Assembly (NCBI RefSeq): GCF_005869845.1
Contig: NZ_VAWF01000001.1
Coordinates: 372,001 to 436,000, forward strand
From: Fodinibius saliphilus
Lineage (GTDB): Bacteria > Bacteroidota > Rhodothermia > Balneolales > Balneolaceae
Reading direction: 5' to 3'
Length of the DNA stretch: 64,000 nt
A program made the position numbers and the translations under genes. The notes under the pieces were generated by a model, which saw nothing but the letters and a program-made list of their open reading frames with translations, was not told the DNA's origin and did no database searches. Within the stretch, counting starts at the first letter, position 1. Each line of letters begins with the position of its first letter. Shown here piece after piece: positions 55,594 through 64,000 of this stretch.

Positions 55594-58107
55594 ATGAAAA
55601 AAATTTTAAAAATATTTCGTCCCCTCATCGGTCTAAATTATTCCAAACCATATTGGGTTTTGGGAGTCAGTATTTTGTTGGCCGCCATATTGGGGACTTT
55701 TGCGATACAATTAAAAATTGATACCGATCTGGCCAATCTCCTTCCAGAAAAAAACCCTCACGTAAAAGCGCTTGATAAACTTCAGGCAACGGTAGGGGGC
55801 GAAACCACGATGGAAGTGGTCATCAAATCACCCAGTTTTGAAGACAACAAGTCCTTTGCTCGCGCTCTTATTCGTAAGAGCTTAAAACTTTATGACGATA
55901 AAAAAGATAACTATTTCCTGGAGCGTGCTGAATTCCGGAAAAATACTGAGTTTCTTGAAAATAATGCGCTCTATTTTGCTACTTCAGATGAACTGTCTGA
56001 TATAAAAGAATATCTACACAAAGAAATTACAAAAGCTAAAGAGGAAGCAAATCCCTTTTTAGTCAGCTTTGAGGATGAAGAGGAGACAGATGCTGATAGC
56101 GAAATGACTGATTTCGAAGAAAGTTATGATGCTCTTATTCCTTCAGAATATCCTATTAGCCCTGACAGTACGGTTATGAAAGTTACTTTTTATCCCACGG
56201 GATCCAAGAGTGACTTAAGTTACCTCCGACGTATGTTTAGTTCTTATGATTCGTTGCTGGCGGAGATGAAACCAGCTTCTTACAATAAGGATATGGAAGT
56301 GAGGTATGGCGGACGATTGAAGCGGCATATGGCCGAGATAAATTCTATCATGGGAGATGTCTTTAGCAGTTTTGCAACCGGTATTTCATCGGTCATTATT
56401 TTAGTGATGGTATACTTTTCTTTTAAAAAGTATCTCAATTATCGATGGGGTAATAGCGAGGAGAAAGAACTTGGTTTCTGGAAGCACCTACTAAGGCTGC
56501 CCGTTCCAGCTCTTGTGATTGGTGTTCCATTACTGGTTAGTCTCTGTTGGACCTTTGGGGTAACCTACTTTATTCTTGGATCCCTCAATACCATGACTTC
56601 GGTCTTGTTTGTGATTCTTTTTGGGATGGGGATCGATTACGGGATTCACTACTATGCACGTTATATTGAGTTTCGAGCTGAAGGCACTCCCATTCTTGAA
56701 GCGCTTCACAAAACCTATGACAATACGGGTTCTGCCATTGTGGTAAGTGGATTAACAACCGCTTTTTCGCTTTTTGTACTAATACTAGCCCAGTTTAGAG
56801 GGTTTTCTGAGTTTGGTTTTATTGCCGGTTCTGGTATCATTCTGGCCCTTGCCTGTATGCTATTTGTGATGCCTGCATTACTGGTGATTTTTGAACGGTA
56901 TAATTGGATTGTATTCAATGAACGTATAGTGGATGAAAGTACCGCCGAGCAAAAGGAATCATTATTTACACGATTCCCGATGTCGCGTTCTATTGTTGTA
57001 ATGGGACTATTGATTTCTGTAATAGTTGGCATGAATTTTCAACAGCTGGGATTTCAGTATGATTTTGGTGAGTTGGAACCGGAGTTTCCTGAATATGAAG
57101 AGTATAAAAAAGTTGCAGGACAAATCTCTTCATCTGATAAGCGAAATCCGGCTTATATTCTTGCTGATAACCAAAAGCAGGTGTTGGAGATTATGGATAA
57201 ACTGCGCCATAAAATGAAGAGAGATTCAACAAGTCCCACGATATTGGATGTAGAAGCTTTGCCAGAGCGTTTCCCACCCTCAGAAAGTATGGCCCATGAA
57301 AAACTCAAAGAAATTGCCAGAGTACGGGAACTGCTGGATGATCCATTCCTGCGTGACCAAGAAGATGATCAGCTGGATCGATTACGTAAAGCAGCTCAGA
57401 CGAATGAGCAGCTGCAAATAAGCCAAATGCCTGATTATTTTAAGAGCCGATTTTTAACAAAAGAAGGTGAAATTGGAAACTTTGTGATTGCTTATCCCAG
57501 TGTAGGGCTGGCAGATGGTGAGAAATCTATAGCCTTTAAAAATGATGTGGGTAAAGTGACTCTTGATAACGGCAAGACTTTTTATGCAGCCAGTACATCA
57601 ATTATTGCAGCAGAAATGTTGGAGCTAATGCGTAAAGAAAGCCCATGGATGGTAGGGGCTACCTTCTTAATGGTGTTTATATTGATGTATTTTGCTTTCC
57701 GTTCGCTGCGATGGACCCTGATAGCAATGTTACCCCTAACCGTAGGTTTGTTGTGGCTGTTTGGGATTATGATGTTATCAGGTATGATGTTTAATTTTTA
57801 CAACTTAGTGGTTCTTCCAGCAATTCTCGGGATTGGTGAAGATAATGGGGTTCACTTGGCACACCGCTATCGCGAAGAAGGGAAAAGCAGTATGTGGGAT
57901 GTACTGTCAAGTACAGGTCAGCATGTGACCATTGGTTCCATTACAACTATGCTTGGTTTTGCGGGGTTATTGCTAACTAATCATCCGGGGTTACGGTCGA
58001 TTGGAACAATGGCTGTTATCGGAATCGGGATGACTCTGGTTACCGCATTAACCTTTTTGCCGGCTCTGATACAATGGCTCGAAGATCGAAATTGGATTCG
58101 GTTTTAA
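55594..58107 (+). CDS. MMPL-family (RND superfamily) exporter
   Basis: An 837-residue transporter with two repeats, each of one helix, a periplasmic domain and five clustered helices. First repeat cluster near residues 255-430 (FGMGIDYGIHYYARYIEF), second near 685-835 (GIGEDNGVHLAHRYREEG, ITTMLGFAGLLLTNHPGL). The GMGIDY and GIGEDN motifs in TM4 and TM10 hold the acidic residues used for proton coupling in the MMPL/HpnN branch. Such proteins export lipids, hopanoids or lipid-linked molecules. The neighbouring DUF3047 and CDP-inositol genes suggest a lipid cargo; this is inference. Confidence 0.9.
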   Translation: MKKILKIFRPLIGLNYSKPYWVLGVSILLAAILGTFAIQLKIDTDLANLLPEKNPHVKALDKLQATVGGETTMEVVIKSPSFEDNKSFARALIRKSLKLYDDKKDNYFLERAEFRKNTEFLENNALYFATSDELSDIKEYLHKEITKAKEEANPFLVSFEDEEETDADSEMTDFEESYDALIPSEYPISPDSTVMKVTFYPTGSKSDLSYLRRMFSSYDSLLAEMKPASYNKDMEVRYGGRLKRHMAEINSIMGDVFSSFATGISSVIILVMVYFSFKKYLNYRWGNSEEKELGFWKHLLRLPVPALVIGVPLLVSLCWTFGVTYFILGSLNTMTSVLFVILFGMGIDYGIHYYARYIEFRAEGTPILEALHKTYDNTGSAIVVSGLTTAFSLFVLILAQFRGFSEFGFIAGSGIILALACMLFVMPALLVIFERYNWIVFNERIVDESTAEQKESLFTRFPMSRSIVVMGLLISVIVGMNFQQLGFQYDFGELEPEFPEYEEYKKVAGQISSSDKRNPAYILADNQKQVLEIMDKLRHKMKRDSTSPTILDVEALPERFPPSESMAHEKLKEIARVRELLDDPFLRDQEDDQLDRLRKAAQTNEQLQISQMPDYFKSRFLTKEGEIGNFVIAYPSVGLADGEKSIAFKNDVGKVTLDNGKTFYAASTSIIAAEMLELMRKESPWMVGATFLMVFILMYFAFRSLRWTLIAMLPLTVGLLWLFGIMMLSGMMFNFYNLVVLPAILGIGEDNGVHLAHRYREEGKSSMWDVLSSTGQHVTIGSITTMLGFAGLLLTNHPGLRSIGTMAVIGIGMTLVTALTFLPALIQWLEDRNWIRF

Positions 58108-58153
58108 CAGCTATTAAAATTTAACTGTAGATTTAACGCTGGATCTTCTCAAA

Positions 58154-59668
58154 TTACTGACGCCAGAAGGTAGGCGAAAAGATCAGAAGAACAGTAAAGA
58201 TTTCCAGACGCCCAATCATCATAAACAAGATTAGAACCCATTTACCGATGTATGGTATTTGGGCAAAATTATCAGTAGGTCCAAATTCTCCCCATCCCGG
58301 ACCAATATTACCTAAGCAAGCGATACTTGCCCCAATAGCTGACTGCATGCCGTATCCCATAGCTGACATAATGAGCGCTCCTACACCAAATACCACAAGA
58401 TATAGTACAAAAAAGCTGAGTACTGTCCGTTGGATATTAGGATCTACTGTTTTTTCTCCAATACGAATTGGGAGTATGGCTTTTGGGTGAACAATCTGTT
58501 TTATTTCCCGAAATGAGTTACGGATAATAATCATCCACCGTACCATTTTAACCCCACCACCGGTAGACCCGGCACAGCCCCCCGTAAAAAAGAGCAGAAA
58601 CAGGAAGAATGCCCCCAAAGTATGCCATACTTCATAATTATCGGTACCAAAGCCAGTAGTGGTAATTATAGATACCACCTGGAAGGAACCATACCGAATG
58701 GCACTGCCAATGGGATAGTAATCAAAAAGCCACAACGAAGCGCTTACTACGACTATACTTATTAAAGTAATTAGGGCATAGAAACGGGTCTCCCGGTTGT
58801 CAAAAAAAGATTTTATATCTCCCCTCAACAGCCGAAAGTGCATGGCAAAGTTAATACCGGCAATAAACATAAAAATGGTTATAACAGTATCGATATAGAT
58901 TGAGTCAAAGGCTTCAATACTGGCATTCTTGGTAGAAAACCCACCGGTCGCCATTGTTGCAAATGCATGATTTATGGCATCAAACCAGTCCATGCTGGGG
59001 TGTGCCCAGAGTAGCAGGAATTCAACTCCTGTGAAGGCTACGTATACGCCCCACAACAGTTTGGCTGTTTCTTGTACCCGTGGTGTTAGTTTATCAGTAG
59101 TAGGACCGGGCGATTCTGCTTGGAAAAGCTGCATTCCCCCAACTCCTAAAAGGGGAAGGATAGCTAATGTTAATACAATGATTCCCATACCCCCGAGCCA
59201 GTGAGCAAGAGAGCGCCAAAATAAAATACTATACGGCAGACTTTCGATTTGTGGATTTGTAAAACCATCACTGGTTGTACCATTAAAAATTGTAGCTCCT
59301 GTTGTGGTAAGCCCACTCATTGTTTCAAAAACTGCATCGGTATAACTGGGAAGGATTCCGGAAATAACGAAGGGGAGGGCCCCAACCAGGGATAGAAATA
59401 ACCAAGTGAGGCTCACGACTAAGAACCCTTCTCTCACACGAAGTTCATGTTGGGGTTTAAATGAGTAATACAGCGCACCACCTACTACAAATGCAATGGT
59501 AGCCGAATACAGAAAGGTATGCCAAACCCCTTCATCGTATATAAAAGAGATGAACATAGGGATAAGCAGTGCAAATCCCAGGAAAAAAACAAACGAACCT
59601 AATATGCCAAGAACAGTACCAAAATTAAATTGGCCACGATTGGCGTTGTTAAGAGCTGATTTCCGCAT
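58154..59668 (-). CDS. trkH: Trk potassium uptake, membrane subunit TrkH
   Basis: A 504-residue K+ translocating subunit built of four M1-P-M2 repeats. Selectivity-filter regions include SGLTTTGATIF, ATMATGGFSTKNASI, STTGFGTDNYEVW and ACLGNIGPGWGEFGP. LAHWLGGMGIIVLTLAILPLLGVGG is a TrkH signature. Its ATG shares the A of the trkA stop (TAATG), so the two are translated together. Confidence 0.96.
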   Translation of the reverse strand: MRKSALNNANRGQFNFGTVLGILGSFVFFLGFALLIPMFISFIYDEGVWHTFLYSATIAFVVGGALYYSFKPQHELRVREGFLVVSLTWLFLSLVGALPFVISGILPSYTDAVFETMSGLTTTGATIFNGTTSDGFTNPQIESLPYSILFWRSLAHWLGGMGIIVLTLAILPLLGVGGMQLFQAESPGPTTDKLTPRVQETAKLLWGVYVAFTGVEFLLLWAHPSMDWFDAINHAFATMATGGFSTKNASIEAFDSIYIDTVITIFMFIAGINFAMHFRLLRGDIKSFFDNRETRFYALITLISIVVVSASLWLFDYYPIGSAIRYGSFQVVSIITTTGFGTDNYEVWHTLGAFFLFLLFFTGGCAGSTGGGVKMVRWMIIIRNSFREIKQIVHPKAILPIRIGEKTVDPNIQRTVLSFFVLYLVVFGVGALIMSAMGYGMQSAIGASIACLGNIGPGWGEFGPTDNFAQIPYIGKWVLILFMMIGRLEIFTVLLIFSPTFWRQ

Positions 59669-61017
59669 TATTTAAATAATGAGGTTACTTTTTCAATGGC
59701 TTTTGGAAGACAGAAAATGATAACGCGGTCGTTGGCTTGTATTTGAGATTGCCCGGTTGCAATATCAGTAGATCCGTTGCTTAGAATTCCACCAACTACA
59801 CAGCCTTCAGGGAATGTTATTTTTCGGATAGGTTTTTTAGTGATCTTTGATTTGGGGGCAGCTTGTAATTCAATAACTTCTGCTTTGGTGCCTTGTAATG
59901 CCGTTACCGAAATAACGCGTCCGCCACGAACGTGACGGTGAATTTCATTCGAGGCTGCAGACTTCTTATTTATGGCAGCATCAAGGCCAATAGTTTGGCT
60001 AAGTGGTATATAATCAGATTTAGATACCAAGGCTACGGTTTTTTGTACTTCCAGGTGCTTGGCCATCAGGCAGGAAATAATATTCGACTCCTCATCATCG
60101 GTTACCGAGATAAAGGCATCGGTATCGGTAATCCCTTCTGTTGCAAGTAGATCAGGATCAGTAGGGTTGCCATTTAGAACTAAAACATCTTTCAATTCGT
60201 GGGCCAAGTCAACTGCAGTATCGTGGTCCGGTTCAATAAGTTTGATATTCCAGTTTTTTTCTTCTTGGCATAAAATGCGAGCTATCATAGATCCGATAGG
60301 AGTACCGCCGGCAATCATGATACGATTAATCTCGACATTTGGCTTGCCCGAAGTTTTAACAATATCCGGAATTTCTTCGGTTTTGGCTAATACAAATATT
60401 TGATCTAGAGCTTGTATGTTAACGGAGCCGCTGGGAATAATGGTAAGTCCTTTACGCGAAATGGCAACAACACGAAAGGTAAGCTCGGGATAGGCTTCGG
60501 CATAGTCGATAAGTGATTTGCCGACAAGAGGCGAATCTTTACCGATGCGAAGGCCAATCATCTGCATTTTGCCGTCTGCCAAATTTATCAGATCACTGGC
60601 TGAGGCTCGTTTGATTAGACGGACAATCTCTTGAGCCGCACTTTGTTCGGGATGGATAAGAACATCAATACCCAGATCTGTAGATTTGAGTGGAGCGTTG
60701 GGCCGTGAGAGCTCATCGCTGCGAACACGGGCAATGACCATTTTAGCACCGAGTCTTTTACTCATCATCGAAGCAATCATATTAACTTCATCGATGCTGG
60801 TAACGGCAATCATGATGTCGGCATCTTTAACACCGGTATCAACCAGGTCTTTTGCGGAGGTCGCATTCCCTTCATGGCATAAGACGTCTAGATTTTCTGA
60901 AACTTTGTCTAAACAATCTTTATCACGGTCAAGTACAATTACATCATGTTTTTCTTGAGAAAGTACACTGGCCAAGTCGTATCCAATTTCGCCTGCCCCT
61001 ATAATTACTATTTTCAA
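59668..61017 (-). CDS. trkA: Trk potassium uptake, regulatory subunit TrkA
   Basis: A 449-residue cytosolic NAD(H)/ATP-binding regulator with duplicated RCK units. First Rossmann loop IIGAGEIGYDLA with acidic partner VLDRDKDC; second IAGGTPIGSMIA with LIEPDHDT. Each is followed by a TrkA-C domain (SPLVGKSLIDYAEAYPELTF and the C-terminal KPIRKITFPEGCVVGG). It gates TrkH. As the first gene of the minus-strand trkA-trkH operon, its promoter is in the intergenic region after 61017. Confidence 0.96.
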   Translation of the reverse strand: MKIVIIGAGEIGYDLASVLSQEKHDVIVLDRDKDCLDKVSENLDVLCHEGNATSAKDLVDTGVKDADIMIAVTSIDEVNMIASMMSKRLGAKMVIARVRSDELSRPNAPLKSTDLGIDVLIHPEQSAAQEIVRLIKRASASDLINLADGKMQMIGLRIGKDSPLVGKSLIDYAEAYPELTFRVVAISRKGLTIIPSGSVNIQALDQIFVLAKTEEIPDIVKTSGKPNVEINRIMIAGGTPIGSMIARILCQEEKNWNIKLIEPDHDTAVDLAHELKDVLVLNGNPTDPDLLATEGITDTDAFISVTDDEESNIISCLMAKHLEVQKTVALVSKSDYIPLSQTIGLDAAINKKSAASNEIHRHVRGGRVISVTALQGTKAEVIELQAAPKSKITKKPIRKITFPEGCVVGGILSNGSTDIATGQSQIQANDRVIIFCLPKAIEKVTSLFK

Positions 61018-61328
61018 ATCTGAAATCCTGTTTTGTTGAAAAGTATGCTAAAAGTCCCAAAGTGCAGCGAAAATCGCAACACTAACTGCATAATTCGATC
61101 AGTATTACTGGTAACAGATAAATCATGAAGTATACTCTTTTTTAAGCTAACACCAATGGAATAAAAATTCATGGCGCTGTTTTTAAGCAGGCTATTAAAT
61201 TGCTATTATCGTTTAATTCAAGTCTGGTCTTTTTTTGTGAAATTCTGCCAGCTATTTGTACATTCCGAACAATAAATGTCAGAGTTCTAACTATTTGCTA
61301 ATACGTTAATTGGTAAGGCATCATTCCA
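61018..61328. other. Divergent intergenic region between trkA and mgtE
   Basis: About 311 bases with no ORF of note. It must contain the divergent promoters of trkA and mgtE. I looked for an M-box (Mg2+) riboswitch before mgtE and did not recognise one. No strong hairpin was seen. Confidence 0.4.
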
Positions 61329-62711
61329 ATGATTGTTCACCTGCTAAAACCTGAATTTGAGGAGCTCATAGAAGCAAAAGACTGGGTTACCCTTAAAGAT
61401 ATTCTCAACGATGTTCCAGCTGTAGATGTGGCTGAGCTACTTGAAGAATTTGATGCTGAGATATCGATTGTAATTTTTCGACTACTCAAGAAACAGAAAG
61501 CAGCAGATGTGTTCAGCTATTTGAGTTCAGGGAAAGGGCTGGAGTTGTTGAATATGTTTACAGCTCAGCAGCTTAGTGAAGTGATGTCGAATTTGGAACC
61601 TGATGAACGAGTAGCATTGATGGAAGAATTGCCCGGGCACTTGACCCAAAGGGTAATGAGCTCAATGAAAACTGCCGACAGAAAGTTAGTGCAGCAGCTA
61701 CTGGGGTATCCCGATGAGAGTGTCGGACGTCTGATGACCCCGCGCTATGTTAAGGTCAAAAAGCACTGGACCATCCAAAAGGCAATGGAGCATATCCGAA
61801 ATTTCGGACATAGTGTAGAAACGGTGAATGTAATTTATGTGGTTGATGAAAATGAACATCTTATTGATGATCTACGGTTAAACCAGCTTATTCTGGCTGA
61901 TCCTGAGGCTCAAATCGAAACATTAATGGATGAAAGTTTTGAAGCATTAAGTGCTTTTGATGACCAGGAAGATGCGGTAAAAATGTTAAGTAAATACGAC
62001 CGGGTTGCAATGCCTGTGGTAGATTCTGATGGTATCTTGGTAGGTATTGTTACAGTAGATGATGTTATTGATGTTGCCGAGGAAGAAACCACTGAGGACA
62101 TGCAACTTATGGCCGGTATGGATGCGCTGGATGATTACTATTCTCAGACTTCTGTTTTTGAGATGGTCAAGAAACGCATTGGATGGCTTGCCTTTTTATT
62201 TATTGGTCAGCTGTTTACCACTACAGCTATGGGAGCGTATGAAAGTGTAATTGCAAATGCCGTATTTTTATCTCTTTTTATTCCGATGATTATTTCCAGT
62301 GGGGGGAACTCTGGTTCGCAGGCTGCTACGCTTATTATTCGTGCACTTTCTACCGATGATATTGATATGAACGAATGGCTAAAGGTATTGGGTCGCGAAC
62401 TATTATCGGGTTTGATGTTGGGGGGGATTATGGCTGTCATTGGATTTTTTGTAATTCTCGGCTGGGGCTATATGATTAATGATGCTTTTACCCAAGAGCT
62501 GGTACTCAGTGCCATGGTGGTAGGCCTAAGTCTTATAGGAGTGGTGTTGTGGGGTAATCTTAGTGGTTCAATGTTACCTTTTGTATTGTCAAAGATGGGG
62601 TTGGACCCAGCGGTAACCTCGGCACCTTTTGTCTCAACACTTAGTGATGTCACAGGAATTATTATTTATTTTTCTATTGCGATTGCCTTACTTGAAGGCG
62701 TAGTACTTTAA
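61329..62711 (+). CDS. mgtE: Magnesium transporter MgtE
   Basis: A 460-residue Mg2+ channel/transporter. Order: N-terminal helical superhelix (~1-125, LEPDERVALMEELPGHL), a CBS-domain pair (~130-255, GRLMTPRYVKVKKHWTI, VAMPVVDSDGILVGIVTVDD), a plug helix and five membrane helices (~285-460) with SSGGNSGSQAATLIIRAL, the ion-pathway motif. Mg2+ binding to the cytosolic domains closes the pore. No Mg2+ riboswitch was found upstream. It is followed after 30 bases by thyA. Confidence 0.96.
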   Translation: MIVHLLKPEFEELIEAKDWVTLKDILNDVPAVDVAELLEEFDAEISIVIFRLLKKQKAADVFSYLSSGKGLELLNMFTAQQLSEVMSNLEPDERVALMEELPGHLTQRVMSSMKTADRKLVQQLLGYPDESVGRLMTPRYVKVKKHWTIQKAMEHIRNFGHSVETVNVIYVVDENEHLIDDLRLNQLILADPEAQIETLMDESFEALSAFDDQEDAVKMLSKYDRVAMPVVDSDGILVGIVTVDDVIDVAEEETTEDMQLMAGMDALDDYYSQTSVFEMVKKRIGWLAFLFIGQLFTTTAMGAYESVIANAVFLSLFIPMIISSGGNSGSQAATLIIRALSTDDIDMNEWLKVLGRELLSGLMLGGIMAVIGFFVILGWGYMINDAFTQELVLSAMVVGLSLIGVVLWGNLSGSMLPFVLSKMGLDPAVTSAPFVSTLSDVTGIIIYFSIAIALLEGVVL

Positions 62712-62741
62712 CAAAAAGATAAAACGTTAGAGAGCATACTC

Positions 62742-63590
62742 ATGAAACAGTATCTGGATTTAGTCAGCAATGTATTGGAACATGGCACAAAGAAGGAAAA
62801 TCGTACAGGTATTGATACGATATCTAAGTTTTCTGAATTCTATAAAGTAGATCTTTCGGAAGGTTTTCCACTGTTAACTACAAAAAAAGTATATTTTAGA
62901 TCGGTTATTCTCGAAATGTTATGGTATCTACGGGGCGAAGATCATATTCGTTGGTTACGGGATGAGAATGATTGCCATATTTGGGACGATTGGGCTAGTG
63001 ATGATGGGCATGTAGGCCCAATTTACCCAGTGTTGTGGCGACGTTTTCCCTATTATGAAGAAGAGGAAATTCGTTTTGAAGGAGATGCCTCACATATTTG
63101 CAAAACTATGTGTGTGAAGAAAGAGTTTGACCAGGTAGAGCGTGCTATCAAAATGCTTAAAGAAAACCCCCATAGCCGTCGTATTGTAGTGAGTGCATGG
63201 CATCCGGGTTTACTTAAGCAGATGGCATTGCCACCTTGCCATATCATGTATGTTTTCAATGTTACCAATGGTAAGTTAAACTGTCATCTGACACAGCGTT
63301 CTGGTGATATTGCGTTGGGAATTCCTTTTAACCTGGCCTGCTATTCTGCACTTACCATGGCTATTGCTAACGAGGTGGGGCTTGAATATGGAGAGTTTGC
63401 CCATACCATTGTTGATGCTCATATCTATGAAAATCACGTGGATGGATTAAAGGAGCAGCTCAAGCGCGAACCGCGTCCGCTACCTACCTTGGAAATTGCC
63501 GATAAACCGGTGGATGAACTCGAATTTGATGACTTTATACTAAAGGGATATGATCCCCATCCCGGAATTAAATTTGAGGTAGCAGTATGA
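62742..63590 (+). CDS. thyA: Thymidylate synthase with an atypical insertion
   Basis: A 282-residue ThyA, converting dUMP to dTMP with methylene-tetrahydrofolate. Catalytic Cys lies in LPPCHIMY. dUMP contacts are NRTGIDT, HSRRIVVSAW, TQRSGDIALGIPFN and DAHIYENH. The normal GPVYGKQWR is here GPIYPVLWRRFPYY, followed by about 18 extra residues (EEEEIRFEGDASHICKTMCV) with two additional cysteines; the protein is therefore longer than the usual ~264. Its stop overlaps the folA start (ATGA), so synthase and dihydrofolate reductase are coupled. Confidence 0.94.
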   Translation: MKQYLDLVSNVLEHGTKKENRTGIDTISKFSEFYKVDLSEGFPLLTTKKVYFRSVILEMLWYLRGEDHIRWLRDENDCHIWDDWASDDGHVGPIYPVLWRRFPYYEEEEIRFEGDASHICKTMCVKKEFDQVERAIKMLKENPHSRRIVVSAWHPGLLKQMALPPCHIMYVFNVTNGKLNCHLTQRSGDIALGIPFNLACYSALTMAIANEVGLEYGEFAHTIVDAHIYENHVDGLKEQLKREPRPLPTLEIADKPVDELEFDDFILKGYDPHPGIKFEVAV

Positions 63591-64000
63591 CACTTGCTGC
63601 AATAGTAGCTCACGATCCAAACTTAGTAATTGGTAAAGATGGTGACCTTCCATGGCACTATTCTGAGGATCTAAAATATTTTAAACGCACTACGATGGGA
63701 CATCCCATGATCATGGGGCGGGTAGTTTTTGAAGAACTCGATGAAAAACCCTTACCGGGCCGTGAGAATATAATACTAAGTCGCTCAAGCGATTATGATC
63801 ATGTACCTACTTTTTCTTCGATAGAGGAGGCCTTGCAATATGTAAAAGATGAAGAGATAACATTTATCATAGGAGGGGGGAAGGTATATCGTCAGTTTAT
63901 GGATCGCATAGATAAACTGTTTGTCACTGAAATAAAGGAAACTTTTGAGGGTGATACCTATTTTCCGGAATATCGGGATGATATTGGTAGCACTTGGAAA
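63587..64000 (+). CDS. folA: Dihydrofolate reductase (3' end outside window)
   Basis: The first 138 codons are present and open to the window edge. The start reads MTLAAIVAHDPNLVIGKDG; the catalytic-site DLPWHYSEDLKYFKRTTMG follows with its acidic Asp/Glu positions, then HPMIMGRVVFEEL and the NADPH-binding IIGGGKVYRQF. FolA regenerates tetrahydrofolate used up by ThyA. The ATG overlaps the thyA stop. Confidence 0.95.
   Translation, partial: MTLAAIVAHDPNLVIGKDGDLPWHYSEDLKYFKRTTMGHPMIMGRVVFEELDEKPLPGRENIILSRSSDYDHVPTFSSIEEALQYVKDEEITFIIGGGKVYRQFMDRIDKLFVTEIKETFEGDTYFPEYRDDIGSTWK

Noticed and set aside
61018-61328. Mg2+ M-box riboswitch before mgtE
   Set aside because: The conserved M-box blocks and strong stems are not present.

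Overview
The window looks like a chromosomal segment of a Balneolota/Rhodothermota-type bacterium (Balneola, Gracilimonas or Fodinibius relatives), a Gram-negative lineage close to Bacteroidota. This is inferred from four things: an AT-rich genome, a Por/FlgD-like C-terminal domain with the PNPFNP motif on a secreted protein, a split F-type ATP synthase locus (a, c, b, delta, alpha, gamma without beta and epsilon), and menaquinone genes in the order menF-menD-menH-menB. I see no insertion sequence, prophage, CRISPR array or other clear sign of recent transfer.

Layout. (1) 1-3150: the end of a secreted protein, an aldo/keto reductase and two tiny membrane proteins. (2) 3155-11420, minus strand: a periplasmic adaptor, two consecutive RND pump subunits and an acyl-ACP thioesterase. 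(3) 11941-22636, plus strand: a vitamin B12 island. Two cobalamin riboswitches precede btuF-btuC-btuD and btuB plus a BtuG-like surface lipoprotein. Next come cobU-cobT-cobS-cobC and a PP-loop ATPase for nucleotide-loop assembly and salvage. (4) 22637-26714: a gene-free stretch with three DnaA boxes next to an AT-rich tract, then the B12-dependent class II ribonucleotide reductase nrdJ, a likely major consumer of the salvaged B12. (5) 26901-29233: a BON-domain protein, a MacB-like permease and a small membrane protein. (6) 29280-34129, minus strand: the menaquinone cluster. (7) 34511-37704: a DUF4290-like protein, a CBS/cysteine synthase-type enzyme, a DUF3467 protein, and a membrane M23 peptidase beside a bactofilin. 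(8) 37711-43303: the ATP synthase operon, followed by tRNA-Ser(UGA). (9) 43509-45510: a TolC-like outer membrane protein beside an MlaC-like lipid carrier. (10) 45523-52326: surface polysaccharide genes (two glycosyltransferases, a flippase, a Wzi-like protein, a TagB/SpsB-like phosphotransferase). (11) 52493-58107: myo-inositol-phosphate synthase and a CTP:inositol-1-phosphate cytidylyltransferase, then a DUF3047 protein and an MMPL exporter. (12) 58154-64000: trkA-trkH (minus), mgtE, thyA and the start of folA.

Functional links. B12 uptake and salvage sit directly before the B12-dependent nucleotide reductase, and thyA-folA at the right edge continue deoxynucleotide supply. The most promising under-described features are the CDP-inositol module among surface-glycan and lipid-export genes, the DnaA-box cluster before nrdJ, and the matching 8-nt hairpin loops that may form kissing-loop switches after both B12 riboswitches. 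Most gene calls rest on recognisable family motifs read directly from the translations; no database search was possible.
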